64,000 bases of DNA from Zingiber officinale (Eukaryota > Streptophyta > Magnoliopsida > Zingiberales > Zingiberaceae), in contig NC_056002.1 of assembly GCF_018446385.1 (NCBI RefSeq), forward strand, positions 42,173,671-42,237,670. The letters run 5' to 3'. Positions 22,052-34,188 of the stretch are shown here, piece by piece. Each line of letters begins with the position of its first letter. Position 1 is the stretch's first letter. The notes beneath the pieces are model-generated. The model saw only the letters and a program-made list of their open reading frames with translations. It was not told the origin of the DNA and did not search any database. Both the position numbers and the translations under genes were made by a program.

Positions 22052-24775
22052 CGGTAATTTATCAAAGGGCGCACGTGGAAATCTAAATTTATCAAAAGGT
22101 ATATACTACTTTGGTATTTACCAAAGAGCGTACTTTTTTAAAATCATTTCCTATTTTACCCTCATGATAATTTGACTTTTTCTACTGTTTTTCTTTTCTT
22201 CACTATATTTCTCTTTCTTCTCTCTCTTCTCTGTCGGCAGAAGATAGAAATAACATTAGTTAATTTTTAATCATATTTTAATACATTTGAAGAAGCCAAA
22301 ATAAATAATGGACATCATATTTGGACTCCTTGCAATTTTAGAAATCCACAGTAACTGAAATGGGTGCAATTGGAGCTCTCTAGGTCCATCAGTGGATTTT
22401 GATCAAAACCCACTGATGGACCTAGAGAGCTCCGATTGTACTCATTTCAGTTTCTATGGATTTTTTAAAATTGCAAGGAGTTCAAATATGGTGTACATTA
22501 TTTATTTTGGCTTTTTATAGATGTTAACAAGCAAAATCAAAGAATCGGCATAAAAGTCCACGTTGGGCCTGATTTGAGTCCATATCGGGCCCAATGTGGG
22601 CTTTTTTGTCGATTCTTTGATTTTACTTGTTAACATCTATAAAAAGTCAAAATAAATAATGGACATCATATTTGAAATCCTTGAAATTTTAGAAATCCAT
22701 AGAAACTGAAATGGATGCAATCGGAGCTCTCTAGGTCCATCAGTGGGTTTTGACCGAAACCCACTGATCGTTCTAGAAAGCTCCGATTGTACCCATTTCA
22801 GTTTCTATGAAATATGATGTCCATTATTATTTTTGGCATTTCTAGTGGTGGACCAGAGGTTTTGAAAAACCCTAAATCTCTCCTTTTTTTTCCTTTTTTT
22901 TGTTTAGGCCTGATATGAAGAGATATCATGCCCACGTTGGGTCTGATATCTCTTCATATCAGGCCCAATGTGGGTCTGATATCTCCCCATATCAGGCCCA
23001 ATGTGGGCCTGATATGGGAGATATCAGGCCTAGTAACAACAAAAAATACAAAAAAAAAAAAAGAGATTTAGGGTTTTCAAAACCTCTGGTCCACCACTAG
23101 AGGTGCCAAAAATAATAATAGACACCATATTTTAACTCCTTGTAATTTTAGAAATTCATAGAAACTGAAATGGGTGCAATCAGAGCTTTCTAGGTCGATC
23201 AGTGGGTTTCGGTCAAAACCCACTAATGGACCTAGAGAGCTCCGATTATACCCATTTCAGTTTCTATGGATTTCTAAAATTGCAAGGAGTTCAAATATGG
23301 TGTCCATTATTTATTTTGGCTTTTTATAGATGTTAACAAGCAAAATCAAAGAATCGATAAAAAATCCCACATTGGGTCTGATATGGACTCAAATCAGGCC
23401 CAACGTGGGCCTGATATGGAATGATATCAGGCCCACGTTGGGCCTGATATCAGGCCCACATGGGCTTTTATGCCGATTCTTTGATTTTGCTTGTTAACAT
23501 TTATAAAAAGCCAAATAAATAATGTACACCATATTTGAACTCCTTGTAATTTTAGAAATCCATAGAAACTTAAATGGGTGCAATCGGAGCTCTGGAGTTC
23601 ATTAGTGGGTTTGGCCAAACCCACCGATCGGACGTGAAAGTCTCCGATGCACTCATTTCGATTCTGTGGTTCTAAAAAAGCTCAATATGATGTCCATTAT
23701 TATTTTGGCATTCTATGGTGGACAGAGGTTTGAAAACCCAAATCTCTCCTTTTTCCTTTTTTTTGTTTGGGCACGATATGAAGAGATCATGCCCACGTTG
23801 GGTCGATATCTCTTCATATTAAGCCCTGATATCTCCCATATCGGACCCATGTGGGTCCGATATGAGATATCGCCTAGTAACAACAAAAATAAAAAAATTA
23901 GAAATAAAGAGATTTAGGTTTTAATCTCCACTAGAGTGCCAAAATAATAATGGACACCATATTTATAATTTTAGAAATTCATAGAAGCGAAATGGGTGCA
24001 CCGGACTTTTAGATCGATTAGTGAGTTTGGTCAAAACTCACCGATGGACCGCAGAGCCCGTGCCTATTCAGATGTATTTTAAAATGAGTTCAAATGATGT
24101 CCATTATTTATTTTGGCTTTTTATAGATGTTAACAAGCAAAATCAAAGAATCGGCAAAAAAAACCCACATTGGGCCTGATATGGACTCAAATCAGGCCCA
24201 ACATGGACATGATATGGAATAATATCAAACCCACGTTGGACCTGATATGGAATGATATCAGGCCCAACGTGGGTTTTTATGCCGATTCTTTGATTTTGCT
24301 TGTTAACATCTATAAAAAGTCAAAATAAATAATGTACATCATATTTGAACTCCTTGCAATTTTAGAAATTCATAGAAACTGAAATGAGTGCAATCGGTGC
24401 TCTCTAGGTCCATCAGTGGGTTTTGACCAAAACCCACTTATCAATCTAGAAAGCTCCGATTGCACCCATTTCAGTTCCTGTGGATTTCTAAAATTGCAAG
24501 GAGTCTAAATATGATGTCTATTATTTATTTTGGTTTCTTCAAATGTATTAAAATGTCATTAAAAATTGACTAATGTTATTCTTATCTTCTGCGGAAGAAA
24601 AAAGAGAAGAGAGAAATATAGTGAATAAAAAAAAATAATAGAAAAAGTCAAATTATTAAGAGGATTAAATAAAAAATATATTAAAAAAAAATATGCTCTT
24701 TAATAAATATCAAAGTAGTGCCGATGTTTTTTGATAAATTTAAATTTTTATGTACGTCTTTTTTATAAAGTACCG
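22052..24775. mobile_element. 2.7-kb foldback element made of nested palindromes
   Basis: The whole stretch is one imperfect inverted repeat with its centre near 23415. The outer arms (22052-22300 and 24545-24775) pair as CGGTA..TTATCAAA with TTTGATAAA..TACCG and both contain an AGAAGATA / TATCTTCT block. Inside are three palindromic unit types. A contains GGAGCTCTCTAGGTCCATCAG and its complement. B contains GTTAACAAGCAAAATCAAAG and a CCCACGTTGGGCCTGATAT core. C is TAGTGGTGGACCAGAGG to CCTCTGGTCCACCACTA. Their order is A-B-A-C-A-B-A-C-A-B-A. No protein of note is encoded. This matches the foldback class of DNA transposons; the mobilising transposase is unknown. Confidence 0.8.
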
Positions 24776-25580
24776 TATAATTTTCATATCCCTCCACTCT
24801 CCCCTACGTGTCCCTTTCTATAAAGCTTGTGACAGCTGCATGGCCAATAAGATTCGAAGCCTGTAGCTCCACTGGCGTATTGATTTCACTCGCTGCACTA
24901 CTCAAAGAGAGCAGCCAGGAGCGTTGACGAGTTGTGTTCCCGGTTTGCTTTTTTTTTTTTTTTTTTTTTTTTTTTTTGACTTTGTCCGGAACGATAATAT
25001 CCACAGCGAGGGAGGGAGACTATTTGCTTTGCCTTTTCAACGTATTGAAGAAGCAATTAACAACTCAAAAGTCGTGGTGTTGCGTATGAGCGAGGGCTGG
25101 GGACGTTGATGGGGCCGTATCTGATTCAGTGAACCGGTTGCTTTCCCAACGAGACGATGTGCCCGGTGGTAAGGTGGGCGACTGCTTTGACTAAGCAAAA
25201 GCTGCTGCTGGTTTCAGGTTTTGCCATGTATTTTATGTTGGCACATTTGTCCATGTGCAGCACCACTTCGCTAGTGGAGGTCGTTATTCTAGTCCCTAAA
25301 AGGAATTGTTTTTGGCGATGCATGGAGGGAGGTCACTCCTGACTCTGACTCTTGACTTTGGCCTACTCCCGTACCATTTTTTTTGGGATTCAAATCTGAG
25401 TTCTTACGCTTGGATGACTTGCTTTGAGACATGCAAAGCTAATAATTTCTGTCCTCTCGTGTCAGAGCGAGTCTTTCACCTGAGCTAGTTTTCACTTGAG
25501 CATATTTTTCACCCGAATGCTTGGCGCCTAAAGTGATGGTGGGGCTGTTCCTAATTACATGATCGCAACTCTCCCTTTAT
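24776..25580. other. Gene-free stretch, unidentified
   Basis: Contains a run of 29 T at 24949-24977 and several short open frames (24924-25109, 25157-25342, 25306-25488) with higher GC than the surroundings. None has a motif I recognise. It could be an old gene remnant or unannotated repeat. Confidence 0.3.
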
Positions 25581-25832
25581 AGCATCTCTAATAAAGAATA
25601 TTTGAAGAGAATATTTTTTCAAATATTTTTCATTATGTAAGATATTTGAGAGGGGGTTCACAAAAAATGGGTTGTCATTATTTTTTTATTTTTTTTTAAT
25701 TGAATATGATGGGATCGATGGGATATTTTATTGTGAAAATTGAGATATTTGAATAATGAAATATTTGAAAAATGATGTAGAAATAAGGTCCATAAATACT
25801 TGGGAGAAATATTCCAAACTATTGTGGATGCT
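25581..25832. mobile_element. Probable MITE (AGCATC termini)
   Basis: The left end AGCATCTCTAATAA and the right end TTGTGGATGCT are inverted repeats of the GAGCATC type common in plant MITEs. The interior is AT-rich and non-coding with complementary segments (AAATATTTGAA / GATATTTGAATAATG). I found no clear target duplication. Confidence 0.5.
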
Positions 25833-27965
25833 CTTAGATCTAAATCTGACACAGTTTCTAATATCGCGCACCCCAGCGAGCCTACTATCTACAAGCATTT
25901 GGTAGAAGTGAGTTTTCGTCTATAAAAATCTAGCAGAGTTATTGATCCTTCACACCCACACACAGGTATATGACTTGCACGAGTCTGCCACCTCCGCATT
26001 CTTCAATATCCCACTGCTAGTTTGACTGTGTCATCTCCCATGGGTTCGTTTTAGGTACAACTCGCATCCTTCTACACCAACACTGGTTTGCCACCTACAC
26101 ATTAACACCTATCATTGGGGTTTGGTGTAGCTGGTGTAACCCTTCCGACACTCAAGATAGCACAGAGCTGAAAGAAAAAGTTAGCGTAGAGTAGAAAGAG
26201 AAAATGTTATCTCTTCAAAGTAAAGGGGCTTGAAAGAAGAGGAGTTGAGATGATCAACTCAAAAAATGAGAAACACTTCAATCAACTTGGTTTCTTTTTC
26301 GGGAGAAAGGTTTTAGCAAGAAGAAATAGAAGAACAGTAGTTGACCATATCAACTCTCATTACTTACAGTGGATTACAATTCCCCTTCTTCTGCTGCATT
26401 TACCTTCCTTATATAGCTGTGAGGCAATCCTTCCTCACAGATTGCCACTTGGTGTCTTCAATTTGAGAGAAGGGCTTAGCAAAGAGAAGAAGAAAAATAA
26501 TTGATCAGGTCAACCATGTTGACTTGGAATTACTCACATCGAGTGGTCATTTTGGCAATTACCCCTTCTCAATGAGCATTAAGCTCTTTATATAGATACT
26601 GCAGGGACTCTCTTGCATGTGGACTAGCCTGCGCACTTGTTGACAAGCGTAAGAGTGGGCAAGAGTAGGGAAGTTGTCAAACTCTATCAGGAACAAGATC
26701 TGCCACACTGGTGAGGATCCATGCTAAGGGTTAACCTCTCCTCACTATGCTTGTTGTCATGTGCCAGTCTGCTAACATCATCTGGTTAAAATCCACGGTT
26801 GACCTCTACTCATTGTTCATGATACCATGGATGCCCAATCTATTGATGTCATCCTCCTCTTCTCCCCTACACCCATGCTTGGACCACCACTTGTTATCAA
26901 ACTTATGATTAAAGAATCATTAATGAGAATGATTAGATTAAATAAGTAGAGGGGTTTAGCCTAGGAGAGATATTATGAGCAGGGATGTTCTCATGTTCCA
27001 AGTTGTGTGCTAAGAATATTTTTGGATGGGGATGCTCTTGCATTGTTGATTAGTCATGAAAAGAGGGGGCTTGATAGGTTTTTCGCCCGCATAGGTATTT
27101 ACCGAGTGGGAAAATACTCATGTGAGTCAACCAAGCTTCTTCACTAGGATGGGTAAATAGTTGAGTAGATCCACCTTAACTTCGTCATCCGAGCAATTTA
27201 GCCACCATGCCCTTTTGGGGGTGTTCCCGAGCCACAACACTTTCCATGTCATAAAACTTCCCAAGTTATACGTGTCCTCTAGTTTATTCTCTTACCTGCT
27301 TGGTCACGTCTCTGACTGACATGCATAAACTCGTTCGAGTATATATGCTCGGGTGGGGATTACAAGACACATCACATGTCACCCCCCACTTTGTCAAAAT
27401 GAAGAAAAATTGATTGATGAGGCTTGGCTACAAAAGTGGCCTAACATAGATAACGTGTGTCGACATCTTTACTTGCTAACTATTAGAGATGATTAGAAAT
27501 ATGAGGTGGAAGGATCATACTCGGGAGGGATATTCCTAAACAGAGATGTTCCTTTGACCTGAGTGAGATATATAAAGGATGCTTCCGAGCAAGGATTCTC
27601 ACGTGCACTAGTTGGAAGTGAAGGTGCAAAGTCTTTCTAGAGATGTTTCCAAGCGAGGATGTTCCAAGACCGGTATGAGCTTTTTGAGGATGTTCTCAAG
27701 GGAATGCTCTCAAACTGCAATGTCTTTCAGGAATGTTCCCAAGCCACAATATTCTCCGGGGATGTTTCCAAGCTACAATGACTTTTAGAGGATGTTCCTG
27801 AGCGGGGATGTTCCCATAGTAAACAAGTATAGTACTAGAACACTAATGTAAACCCACTCAAAATGAGGAGCTTGATCCCACAAAGGTGGGGGATGATAAG
27901 AAGACACCCAAACACCATAACATCGCCAAAATAGCGTCAACCTAGAGTTGCTAGAGAATATGAAT
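25833..27965. other. Decayed retroelement DNA, no gene
   Basis: Around 26130-26220 it resembles 48760-48830 (CGACACTCAAG / CGACGCTCAAG, then AGAGAAAR), probably pieces of one gypsy LTR family. From about 27000 to 27830 it holds degenerate repeats of GGATGTTCCCAAGC. No coding region is supported. Confidence 0.4.
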
Positions 27966-29412
27966 ATTGATGTGAGTAGATTATATACACTTTTATACAT
28001 GTTTGGGCGCACATCTACTTGTATTTCATGAGTATAATCTATGTTTATTGCACCATATTTCATTATAATGTCATACTTCTATTATATTATGTTCGGAGAT
28101 CTGCTCTTTACTTATTTTGATTGATAGGATGCTATTTTGAGCAAAAATGGAGCTAAATTACACACAGGAGCAACTCCGAAGGAAATCCAGCTTGGCCCGT
28201 GTATGCCACACAACCGTGTGGCCATTATCTTGCTTTTGTCGTGCCAATTGGCACGGTCGTGCCAATGTTTCAGAGGCAAGGAGGATTACGGTCGTGTGAC
28301 CCACACGGCCGTGTCAACAATCCAGAGGCAGAGTAAGGCAAGGTCGTACCAAATGGCACGACCGTGCCATTTTTCCAGAGGCCTTGTCAGCTCCCTGTGT
28401 CCAAGCAGCACACAGTCGTGCCAAATGACACGACTGTGCTAAGTTTCTAATGGCGAGAAAGGCCACAGCCGTGTGAATCCAAACGGTCGTGTGACCTCGG
28501 CAGAGAAGAAGAGGGCCACGGTCGTGTGACTCAACCTGAGAGGAAGCCGTGTGAGGTCGTGTGTATTCCACACGGCTGTGTGACAAAGAACACGGACTGT
28601 GCCATGTCAAAACAGAGTTGTACTAAATTATGGGTAGATTGCAGATCGATCGTAATTTGGCCATAACTTTGCGTTCCATTGGAGTTTCAGGATATTCTTT
28701 ATTCCGAAACGTAGATGACTTCAAGATCTACAACTTTGCTACAGATCCAACAGAGAGAAAGCATTGTCTACCCGTGCTAAATGGCACGACAGTGCCTCCC
28801 AACTGCAGGTTTAACTGGACCTCTTCCCAGACTACAGACCAAACTTTAAACCGCCATAATGTTCGGCTCCGTTGGAGCCAGGGCTCATTCCAAGTATCAA
28901 ATTGAAGATAATTTCAAGAGCTACAACTTTGGTTCAGGGTGAATCATGAGAAAACCTGGTTTAATGGGTGAAAAATCCGGTTTACCGGACCCTTGTAATC
29001 CTGATTTTCCTGGGCAGCTTGGAGGAGGTATAAAAGGATCAAGATCCTCATTCTTTGACTCATCTTGGGTTTGGGACTTCGTCGCTCTCCTTGAGGAAGG
29101 GTTCTCCCCTTAGGGGGAAACCCTAGAGCTTCATTCTCCTCCATTCCTTCATGATCCGTTCATCTCCGGAGTAAGGAGGCATCCCCAAGATACCGAAATC
29201 ATCGGCAAGCATCTCTTCTTCCCCTTTTTCTCAGATCTAGGATTGTAAGTATGCTTTATTTTATGTTTTGGGTTTGTTCTTCCTTAGCAATGGAGTAGAT
29301 CTCCAGATCTAGGATGTAGGAAGTACTTGTGATGTGATGGAGATGTAAAACTATATAGATTTGTCATGTTTCTATTCAATGACTTGTTGATGCCTTGTTC
29401 ATGTTTGATGTA

Positions 29413-29473
<61 letters not shown>

Positions 29474-30138
29474 ATGCTTATATATATCTTTTGCATACTT
29501 TATCAAATGGTTATGTAGAATTATTAATTCCGTAGGGGGGATGCCCTAGATTGTATTGCTATGGGGCATCGTGATAGGGTTGCCCCATTAAACAGACATT
29601 TAGGGTATCAACTTGAAAGGAGAAGCAAATCTCCACAAGGAAGTAGGGGATCAGACGTAATCTTTATTTCTATTTCTATGTTATTGTGTGTTAGTGTGTT
29701 TCTATGTTGTATGACCGCGGGGCGTCGTGACAGGGTTGCCCCATTAAACAGACTTCATAGGAATCACTTCCATTTAGTAGCATAGGACATGGAGTAGGAG
29801 ATCATGCCGGCTTATCCACTGCAGGGGAGAGTCGATAATGAATCTAACTTTCTGCAAGAGCATGAACATAGAGGATAAGAATCAAGCAATCTATGTAACA
29901 TCGCCTAGATTAAAAGGAAATCGAAATCCTGGAATCTATCATCCTCCATCCTATTAGCTCAACCCCTCTCGAGATCCATTCTCGCTCTTCCCTCTTCTCT
30001 TTTTCTTACTCTCTTTTTCCACGTTTGTCTAGATAATTCACCGTGCGAAGTTAACTAGTGTTTAATCAACAGTCCCTATGGATATGATAATCTTTTATAT
30101 TACTGACGACATAACCGTACACTTGCGGTGATGTAACA
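27966..30138 (+). repeat. 5' LTR of an Athila-like gypsy element
   Basis: The right end ..GTGATGTAACA is fixed by the adjoining primer-binding site; the left end is an estimate. It has a TATA box at 29029-29035 (TATAAAA). Upstream, at 28195-28600, are many palindromic repeats of the form CGTGCC..GGCACG and CACACGGCCGTGT. A (GT)n tract sits at 29415-29465. Another fragment of the family lies in antisense at 9900-10540. Confidence 0.65.
29415..29465. repeat. (GT)n microsatellite
   Basis: About 25 GT dinucleotides inside the gypsy LTR. The (HT)n peptide on the opposite strand is an artefact of this repeat. Confidence 0.95.
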
Positions 30139-30144
30139 AGTTTT

Positions 30145-30163
30145 TGGCGCCGTTGCCGAGGAC
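30145..30163 (+). other. Primer-binding site of the Athila-like element
   Basis: TGGCGCCGTTGCCGAGGAC, one base off the usual TGGCGCCGTTGCCGGGGA of the Athila group, commonly assigned to tRNA-Asp. It lies just after the LTR end. Confidence 0.8.
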
Positions 30164-30318
30164 TGTTTTCGATTAACATTAGTTGATTAGCATATGAGTT
30201 ACTCTAGATATTTTTCTTTTTCTTTTTGCATTTTCTTTCTTGTTTTCATTATGCATTTTATTTCTTGTCTTTAATTCTATATTTTTAATTTTTCCTTATA
30301 ATTTTTTTTAGATATCAT

Positions 30319-32099
30319 TGTTAGGATCGATGATCACGGCTAGAGAGGGGGGTGTGAATAGCCGACCCCAAATCGTTCGTTTCTTTCTACAAATCAAGGT
30401 TAGCGCAGCGGAAATAAACAATAGAAACGACAACGGAGAATAGCAAACCTCAAACTCGTCGATGTAACGAGGTTCGGAGATAAACTCCTACTCCTCGGCG
30501 TGTACGTAAGGTGGACGAGCCCTATCAATCCGTCGGTGGATGAGTCCCCGGAGAACCGGCTAATAAATACTCCTTGTGGGTGGAGAAACCTCGCCACAAT
30601 CTCTTTGCAACAGCAATAAGAAGTACAACAGTAGAGAAAGCAAACAAGAACAATCGAAATGTAAAACCCTTTGCTTGCCTTCTCGTTGCCGACTGGAATC
30701 CTGATGAAGAAGCAACTTCTCGGATCCAAGCTCAGCTAGAAAACCAGCAGGAAGCTCACCCGAAGCTTCGGCAGCGAGAGCTCAGCAGAACTTAGCAGGA
30801 AGAAGAATAAGGGAGAGCAGAAAAACTGTGTTGTAGAAGCCCTTGATCTCCTTTTATAACCTGCGAAGAAGACACAGAAGAAACTAGCCGTTGCTACGCA
30901 ACGGCTAGGATGTGGACCGATCAGGCTTCATCCTGATCGGTCCACAAGGGTCCTGATCGGTCACAAGACCGATCAGGCCCTTCCCTGATCGGTCATGGAG
31001 ACCGATCAGGTCCTTCCTTGATCGGTCCCATGACCGATCAGGACCTTTCCCTCCCGAAGGTGATCTCCTTCTGATCGTCTCCTGATCGGTCTGCAGACCG
31101 ATCAGGAACTTCACCGTATGCTACTGATCGATCACTGATCGGTCTACTGAACGATCAGATAAGCAACAGAATACTTCTGTTTGGTTACTGATCGGTCACC
31201 AGACCGATCAGATAACCCAGCGTATCACTGGATCAGTTACCAGACCGATCCAGGTTTAGAGCTCCCAGCCCTAAACCCTACTTAGTCCTGAAAACGAGCT
31301 ACCGAGCCCTCTCCGACTTCGTCCGGTCCAGACAACGAGCTACCGAGCCCTCTCCGACCACAGTCCGGAGAACGAGCTACCGAGCCCTCTCTGACTTCAT
31401 CCGGTCCAGAGAACGAGCTACCGAGCCCTCTCTGACCACAGTCCGGAGAACGAGCTACCGAGCCCTCTCCAACTTTCCGTGCCAAGTCTCCATCTTGGTC
31501 TTCTCCGTGCCAAGTCTCCATACTTGGACTTTTCTCGTGCCAAACTCCCTGCTTGGACTTTTCACCAGATGTCTGGTCAACCTTGACCCATTTGGATTTC
31601 CCTTGCCTGGCTTCACTCACAAGGACTTCTAAACTGCCTAGCTTCACTCACTAGGTCTTTTACCTGGCTTTACTTACCAGGGTTTCCTGGCTTCACTCAC
31701 CAGGACTTTCACTTTCACCTAGTTTCACTCACTAGGATTTTCACCTGGCTTCACTCACCAGGATTTCCCGACTGCCTGGCTTCACTCACCAGGACTTTCC
31801 GAACTGCCTGGCTTCACTCACCAGGACTTCCAAACTACCTGGCTTCACTCACCAGGACTTTCCGAACTGCCTGGCATCCCAGTTAGGACTTCCCAGTCAA
31901 GTATCCGGTCAACCTTGACCTACTTGACTCTTCTTCATCCAACCTGATCAGACCCTGATCAATATCTCTCCGCATAGACAATTGCACCTGCATTGTCCAT
32001 GTCTACATGTCTTTCTGTATTGTCAAACATCGAAACCATGACCAAGGTTTACGCTTGGTCAATTAGGTCAACCTTGACCTACTGGAAATTGCACCAACA
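30319..32099 (-). mobile_element. Solo LTR (antisense) inserted at the gypsy gag start
   Basis: 1781 bp, TGTTAGG..CCAACA on the plus strand. On the minus strand it begins TGTTGGTGCAATTTCC, like the other TGTTGGTGCA LTRs at 9010 and 47211. Flanking 5-mers are ATCAT (30314-30318) and ACCAT (32100-32104), a duplication with one mismatch. Its TATA box is at the complement of 30852-30858 (TTATAAAAGG on the minus strand), with GATCGGTC/GACCGATC repeats upstream of it (30905-31250). Further upstream are tandem CCTGGCTTCACTCACCAGG modules (31600-31880). No internal region is left, as expected after recombination between two LTRs. Confidence 0.8.
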
Positions 32100-32102
32100 A
32101 CC

Positions 32103-34164
32103 ATGAGCACTAACATGTCAAGCAGGTCCTTAAGAGATTTCTCTGCACCCATTTCTGCAAGATTTTTTATCTCCCATTGTACAACCTCATATTGAAGCAG
32201 AAAGTTTCCAACTAGACCTGGAGTTAATTTTCATGATACAAGGTCACAAATTTGGAGGAGAAGTATCAAAAAGTCCTTATCTGCACCTTGAGACATTTCT
32301 AGAACTTTGTGATATGGTGAATTGTGAAGGAGTGTCAATATATGCAGTTCGATTGATAGCATTTCCTTTCAGTATCAAGGATAAAGTAAGGACTTGGTTA
32401 TATTCCCTCCGTCCTCAAAGCATCACAAGTTGGGAACAATTGGAGAAGCAATTTCTGAATTATTTTTTTCCTCCAAGTAGAACAATTTATATGAGGAATT
32501 GCATTACAAATTTTGCTCAAGCATATGGAGAATCATTATTTGAAGCATGGGACAGATTCAAGAGTCTACAAAGACAACCCCCTCATCATGGTTTTGAGAA
32601 ATGGTTGACCTTGCACATATTCTATAGGAAAATTTCTTTTTCAGATAAGTGGTTGTTAGACTCATCAGCTGGAGGTTCTTTTATGAACAAGAGTGTAGAA
32701 TAAGCATATGCATTAATTGATCAAGTGGCATTGAACCTTCATGAATGGTCGAACAAAAGTTGGATGGAATCTCCTTCAAAAATTCAAGAAGTGCAAACCA
32801 TAAATGCAAGAGAGTCTGTCAAACAAATTGTAATTCAACCATCCAAGAATATTGAAATTCACAAGTCACAGAATGAGGGGTTCAAATATTTGGGGGAAAA
32901 GATTGATAGCATAGTTTCAAAGTGGTTCAAAGAAGATCCCCCTCTTACACAAATAAGATCTAGTGAAAATGGTAATGATATTAAGTTGAGAAGTGGCAAG
33001 AATCATGAAGAACTTCTGAAGAATGATATGTTTAGAATTGAGGAGAAGAAGAATAGAAGACCACAAGAACTCAATTCCATTACTCTAGGAGGTTCCCAAA
33101 GGCCACAAGTGCCTTTCCCTCAACGGTTAATCACACCATCACTAGACAAGCAATTTAAACCTCAGCCACAAGCTCAACCATGTCCAAGACCTTCACTAAG
33201 GGTTCCTTTTCCACAAAGGCTAGTGAGGGCCAATGAAAACAAAGACTTTGGAAAATTTTGTGATCCAAATATGGTTGAGTGCAGATTTCCTAATGTACAT
33301 AAAGATGAAGACTCTTCATATGAGGATTTTATTGATAATGCACTGGATAACAAGTTTTCATATCTATCTTTTGGATTTACAAGGTGTTATGATGAAATTG
33401 AATTTTCAGATGATGAATGTGATGTGGTATATCAACTTAAAATTGCAAGTGAAGTTATTGATCCTCTTATAATTGATTCTCCTATTGAGAATATTGATGT
33501 TGGTTTATTTTTTGATGTATGTGTTGATGATGATGATATGGAAGGAAGTATAGGGAGTTGTGTTGTGGAAGCAACATCTCAAGAATCACCTTCTTTGTCC
33601 ACACAACCCTTAGAGATTATGAGAGTTGCAAAGATTGAACATGCTGTGGACCAATGTGTAGGGACTTATGCAGAGTTGGCAGAGTCTCAAGAATCACCAC
33701 CTTTGGTAGGACCAACACTTGAGCCAGAGCCAGAACCATCATTTGATTCAAAGGAAGGCATATCCACATGTTTGGAACCTTCAGGTATCTCTCAGCAAAG
33801 TAAGGTTAATACCTCTTGTGATCTTTTAGAAAATTTTATAGAGGTACCTATATTTGACTTTGTCGGATGTGATTCAGTTTTTATTTCTTATTCTGCTTAT
33901 CTTAATATGGTTTTGGTTCTATCTTATTTAACATGTATGTGGGAGATTTGTATTTCTTCAGAGTGTGCATATTTTCATAGGGCCTCTAATTGGATACTCA
34001 ATTTGAACCGTCTTCGATCACCTGAAAGAACATCAAAGAAGACGAAGATGGAGAGAGCATTTCTTCACTTTTTAATGCCAATGTTGAAAGCTCCCTCCAT
34101 AATAAGAGCCCTTGGTAGGTGGGTGTTGAAATATCTTACGCCTCTAAGATCGCGATTTCGTTAA
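32103..34164 (+). pseudogene. Athila-like gypsy gag, broken by a frameshift and a stop
   Basis: The gag frame starts at ATG 32103 (MSTNMSSRSLRDFSAP..) and shifts frame near 32185-32195. It continues in 32203-32700, where the gypsy gag signature is clear (FPFSIKDKVRTWLYSL, SITSWEQLEKQFLNYFFP, ESLFEAWDRFKSL, PHHG). A single TAA at 32701-32703 interrupts it; the same frame then runs on to 34164 (AYALIDQVALN.., later DIKLRSGK and VPFPQRL). The last third is acidic, then hydrophobic, and has no protease or RT motif, so the element was probably non-autonomous even before decay. The DNA after the stop (GAGGTGGTCGAGC) looks like the usual post-coding segment of this group. Confidence 0.75.
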
Positions 34165-34188
34165 ATCTAATGAGGTGGTCGAGCTTAT

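Noticed and set aside
29284..29496. Histidine-threonine repeat protein on the minus strand
   Set aside because: It is the translation of the (GT)n microsatellite.
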